From Pseudomonadota bacterium (lineage in GTDB: Bacteria; Pseudomonadota; Gammaproteobacteria; Burkholderiales; Burkholderiaceae_C), in NCBI GenBank assembly GCA_030538085.1, contig JAUNUR010000030.1, positions 1 through 35,246 of the forward strand: DNA of 35,246 nucleotides, in the 5' to 3' direction. The translations under genes and the position numbers were made by a program. The notes under the pieces are model-generated. The model was not told the DNA's origin and did not search any database. It saw only the letters and a program-made list of their open reading frames with translations. Positions 16,458 to 24,384 of this stretch are shown here, one piece after another. Position 1 is the first letter of the stretch. Every line of letters begins with the position of its first letter.

Positions 16458-17909
16458 TCATGACTCGCCGGATTGGCCGGGCGGGTGGCCGCCACGGTTC
16501 AGTTGCCGCGCCAGCGCCCAGGCCATGGCGGCCAGCGCCAGCGCACCGCCCACCAGCACGCCCCACAGCAGCCACTGGCGCTGGTTCGGGCCTTCCCGCA
16601 CGGGCTGGGCCGTCACGGCGGGCGGCGCGACGGGGTTGACAGCCAGGCGGGTGTCCGAGCTGGCACCCAGCGTGGCGGCCGGCAGGCGCTGTTGTGCGCC
16701 GCTTTGGTAGCCCGGCATCAGGGTCGCCAGCGGCAGCGCGGCGGCGGGGGCGTCGGCACGGCCCGCGGCCAGGGTGAACGGACCTTCACCACTGGTGGCG
16801 AACACCACCTGCACCGGCGCGAACAGCGCGCGCAGCGTCACCGTGTCGAGCTCAATGGCCGCCGCGCGGGGCTCGGGCTCGATCCGCCATTGGCGCCAGT
16901 GCCGCGACGCAGCCAGCTCCGCGGGCGGGCTGGTGCGCGCGCCCTCGGGCGCGTCGAAGGCGTACACCACGTGGCGGGCGACCGGTGTCCACGGCTGTTC
17001 GGCCCGCTCGCGCGCGAGCACGCGCACCGGCTGCACGAAATTGCGCCGCCCCGTCTGGATGTCGAGCGCCGCCAGCGGCGTGGCGAACGGCAGCGCGAAC
17101 TCAAGACCACCGTCACGCACCACCCGCTCCTGAGGTGGCAAGGCCAGTGCCACCGCCGGGCGCGGCGCGGGCGCGGCTTCGGCCTGGGGCGTCAGGCGCA
17201 CGGCCTGAATTTGCACCGGCAGATCGGCGCGCATGCCCGCGTCGTGCCAGGTCACGCGCAGAAACTGGTTCCGCAGCCGCTCGCCCTGCAGGCGCAGGCG
17301 TGCCGGCGCGGCGAAGTCGCCCTGGCGGTACGCGGTGGCCGCGCCCAGGGCGCGCCACTGCTGCAAGTCCTCGCTCGCGTGAAGTCGGAACGTCACCGTC
17401 TCGGCCTCGGGCATTTGCGCCACCAGCTCGATGGCCGACAGCGGCGCCTGGACAGCGCGCGTGTCGATCAAGGCGCCGATGGGCCGCGCTGCCTGCGTTG
17501 GCGCGTCGCCAGTCTGCTCGATGCTGATGGCCCGCGCGCCTTCGATGCGCACGCGCAGCGTGCCTTGCTCGCCCGGCGGCTGGCTCGCGTTGCCCATCAG
17601 CGGCATGGCGGCCAGCTCCACGGGTGGTGCCTGCCGCGCGGGCGCCGCGGCCGGGCCATCGCGGTCCACCGCCAACGGCACCGGCTGACCAGCGGCGTTG
17701 AAGATGCGCAGATCGCGCGCGTCGGACGTTTGCAGGCGCGTCAGCACCTCGGCTGGCAACGGCAGTCGCGCCAGCGCGGCGCCGGCGGGCACTTGCAGCG
17801 ACCACCGCGCGGCGTAGTCGCTCACGGCCTGGCCGCCCGTGGCCCATGCGGCCGAAGCCGGCAGCAGCGCCAGCGCGGTGGCGGTGGCGGCGATCCAGCG
17901 GGGCGTCAT
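16458..17909 (-). CDS. DUF3999-domain protein
   Basis: 483 residues. An N-terminal signal peptide (about 1-23, ending SAAWA) precedes a large predicted periplasmic region with beta-rich, galactose-binding-like stretches (for example HASEDLQQWRALGAATAYRQ). One membrane helix near the C-terminus (WLLWGVLVGGALALAAMAWAL) is followed by a short basic tail. The pattern matches DUF3999, whose genes regularly follow DUF2339 genes. Function unknown. The ATG at 17909 overlaps the DUF2339 stop by four bases; the long open frame upstream of it (to 19034) is antisense-type shadow of the DUF2339 gene in another frame. The probable role is a periplasmic partner of the DUF2339 membrane protein. Confidence 0.87.
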   Translation of the reverse strand: MTPRWIAATATALALLPASAAWATGGQAVSDYAARWSLQVPAGAALARLPLPAEVLTRLQTSDARDLRIFNAAGQPVPLAVDRDGPAAAPARQAPPVELAAMPLMGNASQPPGEQGTLRVRIEGARAISIEQTGDAPTQAARPIGALIDTRAVQAPLSAIELVAQMPEAETVTFRLHASEDLQQWRALGAATAYRQGDFAAPARLRLQGERLRNQFLRVTWHDAGMRADLPVQIQAVRLTPQAEAAPAPRPAVALALPPQERVVRDGGLEFALPFATPLAALDIQTGRRNFVQPVRVLARERAEQPWTPVARHVVYAFDAPEGARTSPPAELAASRHWRQWRIEPEPRAAAIELDTVTLRALFAPVQVVFATSGEGPFTLAAGRADAPAAALPLATLMPGYQSGAQQRLPAATLGASSDTRLAVNPVAPPAVTAQPVREGPNQRQWLLWGVLVGGALALAAMAWALARQLNRGGHPPGQSGES

Positions 17910-20836
17910 GGCTCGGCTCCCATGGCGCGGCGCGCCGGCTTGGGTGGCAGCGGCGCGAAGTAGCCCACCACCAGCATCAGCACGCCAACGCCGATGAAGG
18001 CGATGATGCGCTCGCCGCCGCCGCTGTTGGCCAGGTCGATCAGCAGCAGCTTCAGCACCACCAGCGCCAGCAGCCCGGCGCCGGCCAGCCACGCGGGCCG
18101 CAGGCCGCGCCGGTGCGCCCCCACCATCAGCGCCAGCGCGATCAGCGTCCACAGGATGGCGTAGCCGGTCTGCACCACGAAGCTGTTGAACAGCGCGGAC
18201 GACGTCCACGGCACGCCGAAGAAGTGGTGCGCCACGCGCAGCCACACCGTGCTCAGCGCCACCAGCGCCAGCGTGCCCCACGCGCTCCAGAACAACGGCT
18301 GGCGCAGCCACTCGGCGCCCGCTGGCCGCGGGTCGGCGCGCAGCACGGAGCCACGCCACAACAGCAGCGCGCCCAGCGCCAGCAGCACCGTCAGGTCGGT
18401 GGGGTTGAGCAGCGGCAGGTACGGCAGCGGCGCGGTGTGACCGGACGATGTGCAGGCCAGCCCCAGCGCGCCCAGGCCCACCCCCAGCGCCAGCGGCAAC
18501 GCCGCCAGCCAGTGGTAGCCCGGTGCGTGCGGGTTCAGCGGCCAGGCGCGCCGTGCCAGCGTGCTGGCCTGGTTGGCGCGGCCCGCCCACAGCGTCAAAC
18601 CCACCAGCACGGCGGTAGCGCTGCCCAGGCCCACCACGCTGGCCCAAGCCGTGCCCCACAGCCCGGCGCGGTCGATCAGGGCGTACAGCGCGTCGGCCAG
18701 CAGCGCCATCACCAGCCAGGCGCCGCCGGGGTGTTGCCAGGCCATCCACGGGCGCCATGCCGGCGTCAGCAGCGGTGCGCCGGCATGTTCGTTGCGGTGC
18801 AGCAGCCAGGCGTGCGCGGCCAGCGCCAGCGGCCAGGCCAGCCACGAGATACCGTCGATCACATGGTGACCGATGGCGCGCTGCGCCAGCAGCACAAGCA
18901 CCCGCACCGGCAGGCTGAAGCGGCTGGGCCAGGCCGCCACCGGCCAGCGCGCGCGCAAGGCCCAGGCCAGCGCGGCGGCGGCCGACGCCAGCGCCATGGC
19001 GGCCAGCAGCCAATGCCGTGCCGGCGACGACCACACCATGGACTGCGGCGCGTCCAGCACAGCCACGGGCAGGCGCCGCGTGATTTCCTGCGCCCAGGCC
19101 AGCAGCCAGAAGGCGAAGCCGTACAGGAACAGTGGTGTCGGCAGCAGACTTTCAAACTCGGCATAGCCGCGTGCCCAGCGCGACTCGCTGTGCGGCAGCG
19201 GCTGGCGTGTCCAGGCGGCGGTGGCCAGTGCCGGCAGCGCGATCAGCATCGCACCCAGGAAACCGGGGTGCGCCAATGGCCAGCGGCCCACTGGCTCGCC
19301 CAGCGTGGCGATGAACGTCAGCGCCGCCAGGGCCTGCAAGCCCAGGCCGAAGGCGCGTGCCATCCAGCGGGCCTGGCGCATCCCGACCCAGAACGCGGCG
19401 GCGCCCTCCAGCGCCCAGACGGCGCTGGTCCAGCGCGCATCCAGCGCCAGCGGCACCGCCAGCGTGGCAAAGCCCACGCCCAGTGCCAGAAAACACTCCA
19501 CCAGCAGCCGATAGCCGTCGTTCGCGCGGCGCAGCAGGACCGCGGCCAGCACCAGGTACACGGCGCCGAAGGCCAGCGCCGAAAACGCATCGCCGTGCCA
19601 GAAATCGCTCACCAGCCCGGCCTGCAGACCAAAGCCGACCAGCGGCGTGCCGAACACCAGCGTGGTGTCCACGGCGCGGCTCATGCCGCCGCCCGCACTC
19701 AGCCGCAAGGGCGCGGCGCGCGCATACAGGATCGCCGTGGCGATGAAAATGCCGATGAAGATCGCCAGAAAGGCCTGCGAGGTGGCGTACAGCCCCGGCT
19801 CGTAGCGCATCCAGCCCCAGGCCGTGGCGGTACCGAAGGTGGCCACGAAGCCCAGCAGGTTCAGCTCGCGCCAGGCGCGCCGCGAGGCAATGAACAGGAT
19901 CGCCAGGTTCAGTAGCGTGTAATAGCCGAACAGCGCCACGTGGCTGCCCGCGCCGCTCGACAACAGCAGCGGCGTGGCAAAGCCGCCCGCGAACGCCGCG
20001 AACGCGAGGCCGCGCGCGTTCTGCATCAGCGCCAGCGCGCAACTGGCGGCGCACACCAGCACCATGAAGGCGAACGCCGCCCCCTGCGGCACCAGGCCGT
20101 ACAGCCGGTAGGCGGCGAAGATGGTGAGGTACAGCACCGCCACGCCGGCGCCCTGCATCACCAGGCCAAAGGCCGGGCGCGCCAGCCGCTGGCGAAAGCC
20201 AATGCCCAGCAGCGCGATGCCAGCCGCGCCGATGGCGGCCAGCCGCAGTTCGACGGGAAACAGCCCCATCTGCGCCGCGTAGCGCGCCAGAAACGACAGA
20301 CCGATGAACAGAATGATCAGCCCCGCGCGCACGATGGGATTGCCGCGCAGGAACCACTGGCGGACGCCCTCCAGAACCTGCTCGGCCACGGGGGGCGACT
20401 TGGGCGGCTTGAGGGTGAACCCGGTCTGCGCGCGCGGCTCAGGCGCGGGCACGGTGTCTTGGAAGAACGGGTCGTCGTCTTCAAACACCGGCATCCGCGC
20501 GGCGGCCGGCTGGGCGAGGGCCGGAGGCACCGGAAAACCGGTGCGTACGCCATCGGTGAGTGCCCGTTCCATCGGGGCGGGCACCGGAATCGGGGTGGTC
20601 ATGGGCGCGGGCGTGGGCACCCCGGCGCTTTCGCGCATCGCCACCACCGGCGGTGCAAGCTCCGTCCCTTGCTGCCGCCGTGCCGCCGCTATTTCCTGCC
20701 GCACCAGGCCCCGCACCGCGCGTTGCAGGCTCCAGCCAGCGGCCACGCCCAGTAGCGCACCAAACACCACGTTGCCGCCAAAGCCGGGCAACATCAATCC
20801 CGCTATCGCACCCCAGACCAATCCCCAGATCACCAT
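17906..20836 (-). CDS. DUF2339-domain large membrane protein
   Basis: 976 residues. The first 50 contain two hydrophobic stretches with glycine motifs (WGLVWGAIAGLMLPGFGG, GALLGVAAGW), then a Pro/Ala-rich linker to about residue 145, then more than twenty membrane segments filling the rest. This is the normal plan of DUF2339 proteins, which are of unknown function; roles in envelope or cell-surface biogenesis have been suggested from context only. The ATG at 20836 follows closely after the left end of MITE copy 3 (32 bases), so the native promoter may have been displaced or altered by that insertion. It is the first gene of a probable three-gene operon with DUF3999 and the MFS gene. Confidence 0.9.
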   Translation of the reverse strand: MVIWGLVWGAIAGLMLPGFGGNVVFGALLGVAAGWSLQRAVRGLVRQEIAAARRQQGTELAPPVVAMRESAGVPTPAPMTTPIPVPAPMERALTDGVRTGFPVPPALAQPAAARMPVFEDDDPFFQDTVPAPEPRAQTGFTLKPPKSPPVAEQVLEGVRQWFLRGNPIVRAGLIILFIGLSFLARYAAQMGLFPVELRLAAIGAAGIALLGIGFRQRLARPAFGLVMQGAGVAVLYLTIFAAYRLYGLVPQGAAFAFMVLVCAASCALALMQNARGLAFAAFAGGFATPLLLSSGAGSHVALFGYYTLLNLAILFIASRRAWRELNLLGFVATFGTATAWGWMRYEPGLYATSQAFLAIFIGIFIATAILYARAAPLRLSAGGGMSRAVDTTLVFGTPLVGFGLQAGLVSDFWHGDAFSALAFGAVYLVLAAVLLRRANDGYRLLVECFLALGVGFATLAVPLALDARWTSAVWALEGAAAFWVGMRQARWMARAFGLGLQALAALTFIATLGEPVGRWPLAHPGFLGAMLIALPALATAAWTRQPLPHSESRWARGYAEFESLLPTPLFLYGFAFWLLAWAQEITRRLPVAVLDAPQSMVWSSPARHWLLAAMALASAAAALAWALRARWPVAAWPSRFSLPVRVLVLLAQRAIGHHVIDGISWLAWPLALAAHAWLLHRNEHAGAPLLTPAWRPWMAWQHPGGAWLVMALLADALYALIDRAGLWGTAWASVVGLGSATAVLVGLTLWAGRANQASTLARRAWPLNPHAPGYHWLAALPLALGVGLGALGLACTSSGHTAPLPYLPLLNPTDLTVLLALGALLLWRGSVLRADPRPAGAEWLRQPLFWSAWGTLALVALSTVWLRVAHHFFGVPWTSSALFNSFVVQTGYAILWTLIALALMVGAHRRGLRPAWLAGAGLLALVVLKLLLIDLANSGGGERIIAFIGVGVLMLVVGYFAPLPPKPARRAMGAEP

Positions 20837-20868
20837 GTCCCACCTCGGTGTTTTTTCGTTGCGTTCAA

Positions 20869-21189
20869 CCTAGAAACGGCAGTTGACCGCTCGCCATCCT
20901 TGGACAACTGGCATGAGCACTGACTTTCACAGCTTCGATCACATTCACCTGTTGGGTGAGCGCGCTATGCACCCGATCGCACCGCGCTGGCTCGCTGCCC
21001 AAGCGGCGTTGCTCGTCCTTGCAGGCACGAGCCTGCCGCGTCCTCTCCCTTGCAGGGCGCGCATCGGTCAGAGCCCGATGCCGCTCGTGCCGTCCAAAGC
21101 TGCGCAGGCAGCTTTGGAGCCGCGGCACTTGCCCTTGCCTGGCACGCCCATCACGGCACGTTTGGGCACATTCAACTGCCGTTTCTAGG
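20869..21189 (-). mobile_element. MITE-like element, copy 3 (321 bp, inverted)
   Basis: Same 17-bp perfect terminal inverted repeats as copies 1 and 2, but the body lies in the opposite orientation. It includes the CCAAAGCTGC/GCAGCTTTGG hairpin. A perfect 5-bp target duplication TTCAA flanks it (20864-20868 and 21190-21194), so it is an independent insertion. It sits between the start of the DUF2339 gene and the gene-free region before the OsmC gene. Confidence 0.9.
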
Positions 21190-21684
21190 TTCAATTGTGC
21201 GCGTCGAGCCGGCCCCGTCCTCACCGCCTCGTGCCACGGTATCGCTTTATGAGCCCGAGCAGCGCATCGGCGTTCAAAATGACAAATGGCGCATTTGTCA
21301 TCGTCTTGAGCGCAAAACGGCCTTTCAAGGACTTGGTGAGCGTGAGGGCTTGCGCGGCTCTTGACCGGCCCGCAACCAGACGCGGAGGACACAAAAAGCA
21401 ACGGCCCGGCAGATGCGCGCGTCTCAACGCGGTGCGCAACGCATCCACCCTTTCCCTCATTGCGGCGAAAGCCGCCATCCATACGGCGTCCGCAGGTCAA
21501 CGCCGCGTCAAGGTGACGCCCCATTCATGCGGCGCCAGCCGCGGTCATGGGGTCATCGCTTTTGCTTGATTATCAAGAAGCCTCGGACACCGCTTCCACA
21601 ACGCCGGGGCAAGACTGCATGCGTGCATGGCTGCGTTGAGACTCGTTGCGATTGTTTTGAACCACGCGAGCCCGAAAGCGACCG
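21190..21684. repeat. Gene-free region with REP-like sequences
   Basis: About 495 bases with no credible gene. It holds a perfect 10-bp hairpin ATGACAAATG-GCG-CATTTGTCAT (21279-21301), a tail to 21322 related to 15008-15034, and a 23-base block (21526-21548) identical to 14983-15005. The remainder (about 21340-21520 and 21550-21684) shows no recognised structure; ORFs crossing it look like noise. Confidence 0.6.
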
Positions 21685-22137
21685 TCAAGCGGCTTCCAGC
21701 AGCTCGAACGAGGTGCTGATGTCCGCCGTCTTGCCCAGCATGATGGAAGCGGAGCAATACTTCTCGTGGCTGAGGGCGATGGCCCGCTCCACCGCGCTGG
21801 CGGGCACGCCCTTGCCCGTCACGGTGAAGTGCATGTGTATCTTGGTGAACACCTTGGGGTCTTCGGCCGCACGCTCGCTGGTCAGTTTGACCGAGCAGGC
21901 GCGCACGTCGTGCCGGCCGCGCTTGAGAATCAAAACCACGTCATAGGCGGTGCAGCCACCAGTGCCGGCCAGCACCGTCTCCATGGGCCGGGGCGCCAGA
22001 TTCTGACCGCCGTTTTCGGGGCGCGCGGCGTCGGGCGCGCCATCCATCGCGATCACGTGGCCCGAGCCGGTCTCGGCCACAAAACCCATGCCAGAGCGTG
22101 TGCCCGCCGCGCCCGTCCAACTCACCGTGCATTCCAT
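21685..22137 (-). CDS. OsmC-family protein
   Basis: 150 residues of the OsmC/Ohr fold, closest in style to YhfA-like members. Both family cysteines are present: C62 in the GTGGCTAYDV turn and C128 in SHEKYCSAS. Such proteins reduce organic peroxides with a thiol partner, or in YhfA-like members have an undefined role. The start at 22137 (MECTVSWTG) is at family length. Divergent from the small-RNA/ilvA region; no partner gene is adjacent. Confidence 0.92.
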   Translation of the reverse strand: MECTVSWTGAAGTRSGMGFVAETGSGHVIAMDGAPDAARPENGGQNLAPRPMETVLAGTGGCTAYDVVLILKRGRHDVRACSVKLTSERAAEDPKVFTKIHMHFTVTGKGVPASAVERAIALSHEKYCSASIMLGKTADISTSFELLEAA

Positions 22138-22262
22138 CGTTCAACCCGTCTTGAGCAGCCCAAAGAGGGAGCTAGCGTAGCGGATTCAGCACACCCGACC
22201 ACCTTGCGCGCCAACAAAACCGCACCCCAAAACACCCAACGTGTTGCGTTGCAACAAATCTA

Positions 22263-22293
22263 TTGGCGAACGAGCGTGCTTTTCGCTTACACT
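22263..22293 (+). promoter_or_regulatory. Candidate promoter of the small RNA
   Basis: TTGGCG (22263-22268) and TACACT (22288-22293) are a plausible -35/-10 pair, though the 19-base spacing is long. Placed here because a transcript starting near 22300 would run to the terminator at 22362-22394. Confidence 0.35.
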
Positions 22294-22299
22294 CCGTTC

Positions 22300-22394
22300 C
22301 ACGCAAGTGCGATTGGCATTTGCACCGGTTGTCTCCTCCACCCCTTCAACAAGGTGGATTAAGCCCTGAACCGCAAGGTTCGGGGCTTTTTTTT
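22300..22394 (+). ncRNA. Probable small RNA with anti-Shine-Dalgarno motif
   Basis: A stretch of about 95 bases without a gene that ends in a strong Rho-independent terminator. It contains CTCCTCC (22333-22339), able to pair with ribosome binding sites, partly inside a small hairpin TCCACC/GGTGGA (22337-22342 with 22353-22358). The layout recalls the 'Betaproteobacteria toxic small RNA' family described in Rfam, whose hallmark is a CCUCC anti-Shine-Dalgarno segment before a terminator. The family call is from memory of that pattern, and the 5' end is a guess. A leader/attenuator of ilvA is the main alternative. Confidence 0.55.
22362..22394 (+). terminator. Rho-independent terminator
   Basis: AGCCCTGAACC pairs with GGTTCGGGGCT (one G-T pair) around GCAA, followed by eight T. 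It ends 68 bases before the ilvA start, so it must terminate something transcribed from further upstream on the plus strand. Confidence 0.85.
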
Positions 22395-22462
22395 CGGCGG
22401 CGCCTGTCAGAGGCTGTCCTTATGATTCCGCCTTTGCCTGCTCACCGCCCCGCTTTCACGCC

Positions 22463-24043
22463 ATGACATCCAAGACCGCCACCCGGCGCCCCGAGCCGCT
22501 GACTTCCACGGACTACCTCAAGCAAGTGCTCACTGCGCGGGTGTACGACGTCGCCGTCGAGTCGCATCTGGATCCTGCCCGCAGCTTGAGCCGCCGGCTG
22601 CACAACAAGATTTTCCTGAAGCGCGAAGACCAGCAGCCCGTGTTCAGCTTCAAGCTGCGCGGTGCCTACAACAAGATGGCGCACCTGAGCCCCGAGCAGT
22701 TGAAGGCTGGGGTAATCTGCGCCAGCGCCGGCAACCACGCCCAGGGCGTGGCGCTGAGCGGACACAAGCTGGGCGCGCGCGCCGTCATCGTCATGCCCAC
22801 CACCACGCCGCAGGTCAAGGTCGATGCCGTCAAGGCGCTGGGCGGCGAGGTGGTGCTGGCCGGCGACAGCTATTCCGACGCCTATGACCACGCCGTGGGC
22901 CTGCAGGCAAAGCAGGGGCTTACTTTCATTCACCCGTTCGACGATCCGCTGGTCATCGCCGGTCAGGGCACCATCGGCATGGAGATCCTGCGCCAGCACC
23001 AGGGGCCGCTGCACGCGGTGTTCGTGGCCATCGGCGGCGGCGGGCTGATCAGCGGCGTGGGCGCGTACATCAAGGCCATCCGGCCCGAGGTCAAGGTGAT
23101 CGGCGTGCAGATGCGCGACTCCGACGCCATGGCCCAGTCGGTAGGCGCCGGCAAGCACGTGCAACTGGCGGACGTCGGCCTGTTCGCCGATGGCACCGCC
23201 GTCAAGCGCGTGGGCGATGAAACCTTCCGCGTCGCCAGCCAGGTGGTGGACGAGTTCATCACCGTCGATACCGACGCCGTGTGCGCCGCCATCAAGGACG
23301 TGTTCATCGACACGCGCGGCATCGTCGAGCCCTCGGGCGCCATGGCGGTGGCCGCCGTCAAGCAGTACGTGACCGCGCACAAGACGAAGGGCGAAAGCTA
23401 CGTCGCCATCCTCTCGGGCGCCAACATGAACTTCGACCGCCTGCGCTTCGTGGCCGAGCGCGCCGAAGTCGGCGAGGAACGCGAGGCACTATTCGCGGTG
23501 ACGATTCCCGAAGAACGCGGCAGCTTCCGCCGCTTTCTCGAAGTCATCGGCAACCTGCCTGCGGGCCCGCGCAACGTGACCGAGTTCAACTACCGCATCA
23601 GCGACGCCGCCAAAGCCGGCCAGGCACACGTGTTCGTGGGTCTGACGACGGCGGGCAAGGGCGAGTCGCCACGCATCGCCGCCGCGTTCGAAAAGGCCGG
23701 CTTTGGCGCCGTGGACCTCACGCACAACGACTTGGCCAAGGAACACGTGCGCTACATGGTGGGTGGGCGCTCACACTTCGCGAAGGATGAACGCCTGCTG
23801 CGCTTCGTCTTTCCAGAACGGCCTGGGGCACTGATGAAATTCCTGAGCCTGATGCGCCCGAGCTGGAACATCAGCCTGTTCAACTACCGCCACGAAGGCG
23901 CCGACCACGGGCACATCCTCGTCGGCATGCAAGTGCCCAAGGCCGACGACGCGGCGTTCAAACGCTTTCTGGGCGAGCTGGGCTACCCCTGGGCCGAAGA
24001 AACCGACAACCCGGCGTACCGGCTGTTCCTGCAAGGGCACTGA
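22463..24043 (+). CDS. ilvA: Threonine ammonia-lyase, biosynthetic
   Basis: 526 residues, the long biosynthetic form. It deaminates threonine to 2-oxobutanoate, the first step to isoleucine. The catalytic PLP domain (about 15-335) shows K64 in FSFKLRGAYNKM, the SAGNHAQGVALSG phosphate-site loop region, and the glycine-rich AIGGGGLISG. Two ACT-like regulatory domains follow (about 345-425 and 440-525; the second with ERPGALMKFLSLM), implying feedback control by isoleucine and valine. No clear ribosome binding site precedes the ATG. A strong terminator lies just upstream, so the promoter is either in the 68 bases between or further upstream with read-through. Confidence 0.96.
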   Translation: MTSKTATRRPEPLTSTDYLKQVLTARVYDVAVESHLDPARSLSRRLHNKIFLKREDQQPVFSFKLRGAYNKMAHLSPEQLKAGVICASAGNHAQGVALSGHKLGARAVIVMPTTTPQVKVDAVKALGGEVVLAGDSYSDAYDHAVGLQAKQGLTFIHPFDDPLVIAGQGTIGMEILRQHQGPLHAVFVAIGGGGLISGVGAYIKAIRPEVKVIGVQMRDSDAMAQSVGAGKHVQLADVGLFADGTAVKRVGDETFRVASQVVDEFITVDTDAVCAAIKDVFIDTRGIVEPSGAMAVAAVKQYVTAHKTKGESYVAILSGANMNFDRLRFVAERAEVGEEREALFAVTIPEERGSFRRFLEVIGNLPAGPRNVTEFNYRISDAAKAGQAHVFVGLTTAGKGESPRIAAAFEKAGFGAVDLTHNDLAKEHVRYMVGGRSHFAKDERLLRFVFPERPGALMKFLSLMRPSWNISLFNYRHEGADHGHILVGMQVPKADDAAFKRFLGELGYPWAEETDNPAYRLFLQGH

Positions 24044-24384
24044 GCGGGCTGTCAGCCAAGCCCAAAGAGCTATTCACCAGGAGGCGATCCCTTTCAAGGT
24101 CTTGCCCGCGGACAGTGGCATGGCCGTCGGGCGCGCTGCCCATCCCATGCGCCCCGCACTTACCCCATGTCATACGGATTCGCGTTCAAGCCGACGGCAG
24201 CTCACGCGAGCGGCGATGACGCAATGATCTCGCTGCGCGTCGATGACGGTGGCTGCGCCGCCATGACACCATGGGGTGCCAAGTACTTCGCCGCGGCCAA
24301 GGTCATTTCGTCATTGACGCCGCGCAGCGGCGAAGTCATTCCGTCATGCGCCACAAGGCCATCTTTTCGAACGGCAAAACGGTA
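24044..24384. repeat. Gene-free region between ilvA and gspC with REP-like sequence
   Basis: About 340 bases between convergent genes. From about 24303 there is GTCATTTCGTCATTGACGCCGC and a short palindrome CGCCGC/GCGGCG, then GTCATTCCGTCATGCG and a tail ending GGCAAAACGGTAT that resembles the tails at 15008-15034 and 21297-21322. The first 250 bases have no feature that I can name. Confidence 0.5.

Noticed and set aside
17846-19915. 689-codon plus-strand ORF opposite the DUF2339 gene
   Set aside because: Gln/Arg/His-rich antisense shadow; the minus-strand frame has clear membrane segments and family features.
15038-21189. Composite transposon carrying the MFS-DUF3999-DUF2339 block
   Set aside because: Copy 3 has its own perfect 5-bp duplication and copy 2 a near one, so each looks like a separate insertion rather than the ends of one mobile unit.
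22422-22466. Short leader ORF (MIPPLPAHRPAFTP) overlapping the ilvA start
   Set aside because: It has no run of Ile, Val or Leu codons as expected for attenuation, and no ribosome binding site; overlap may be chance.
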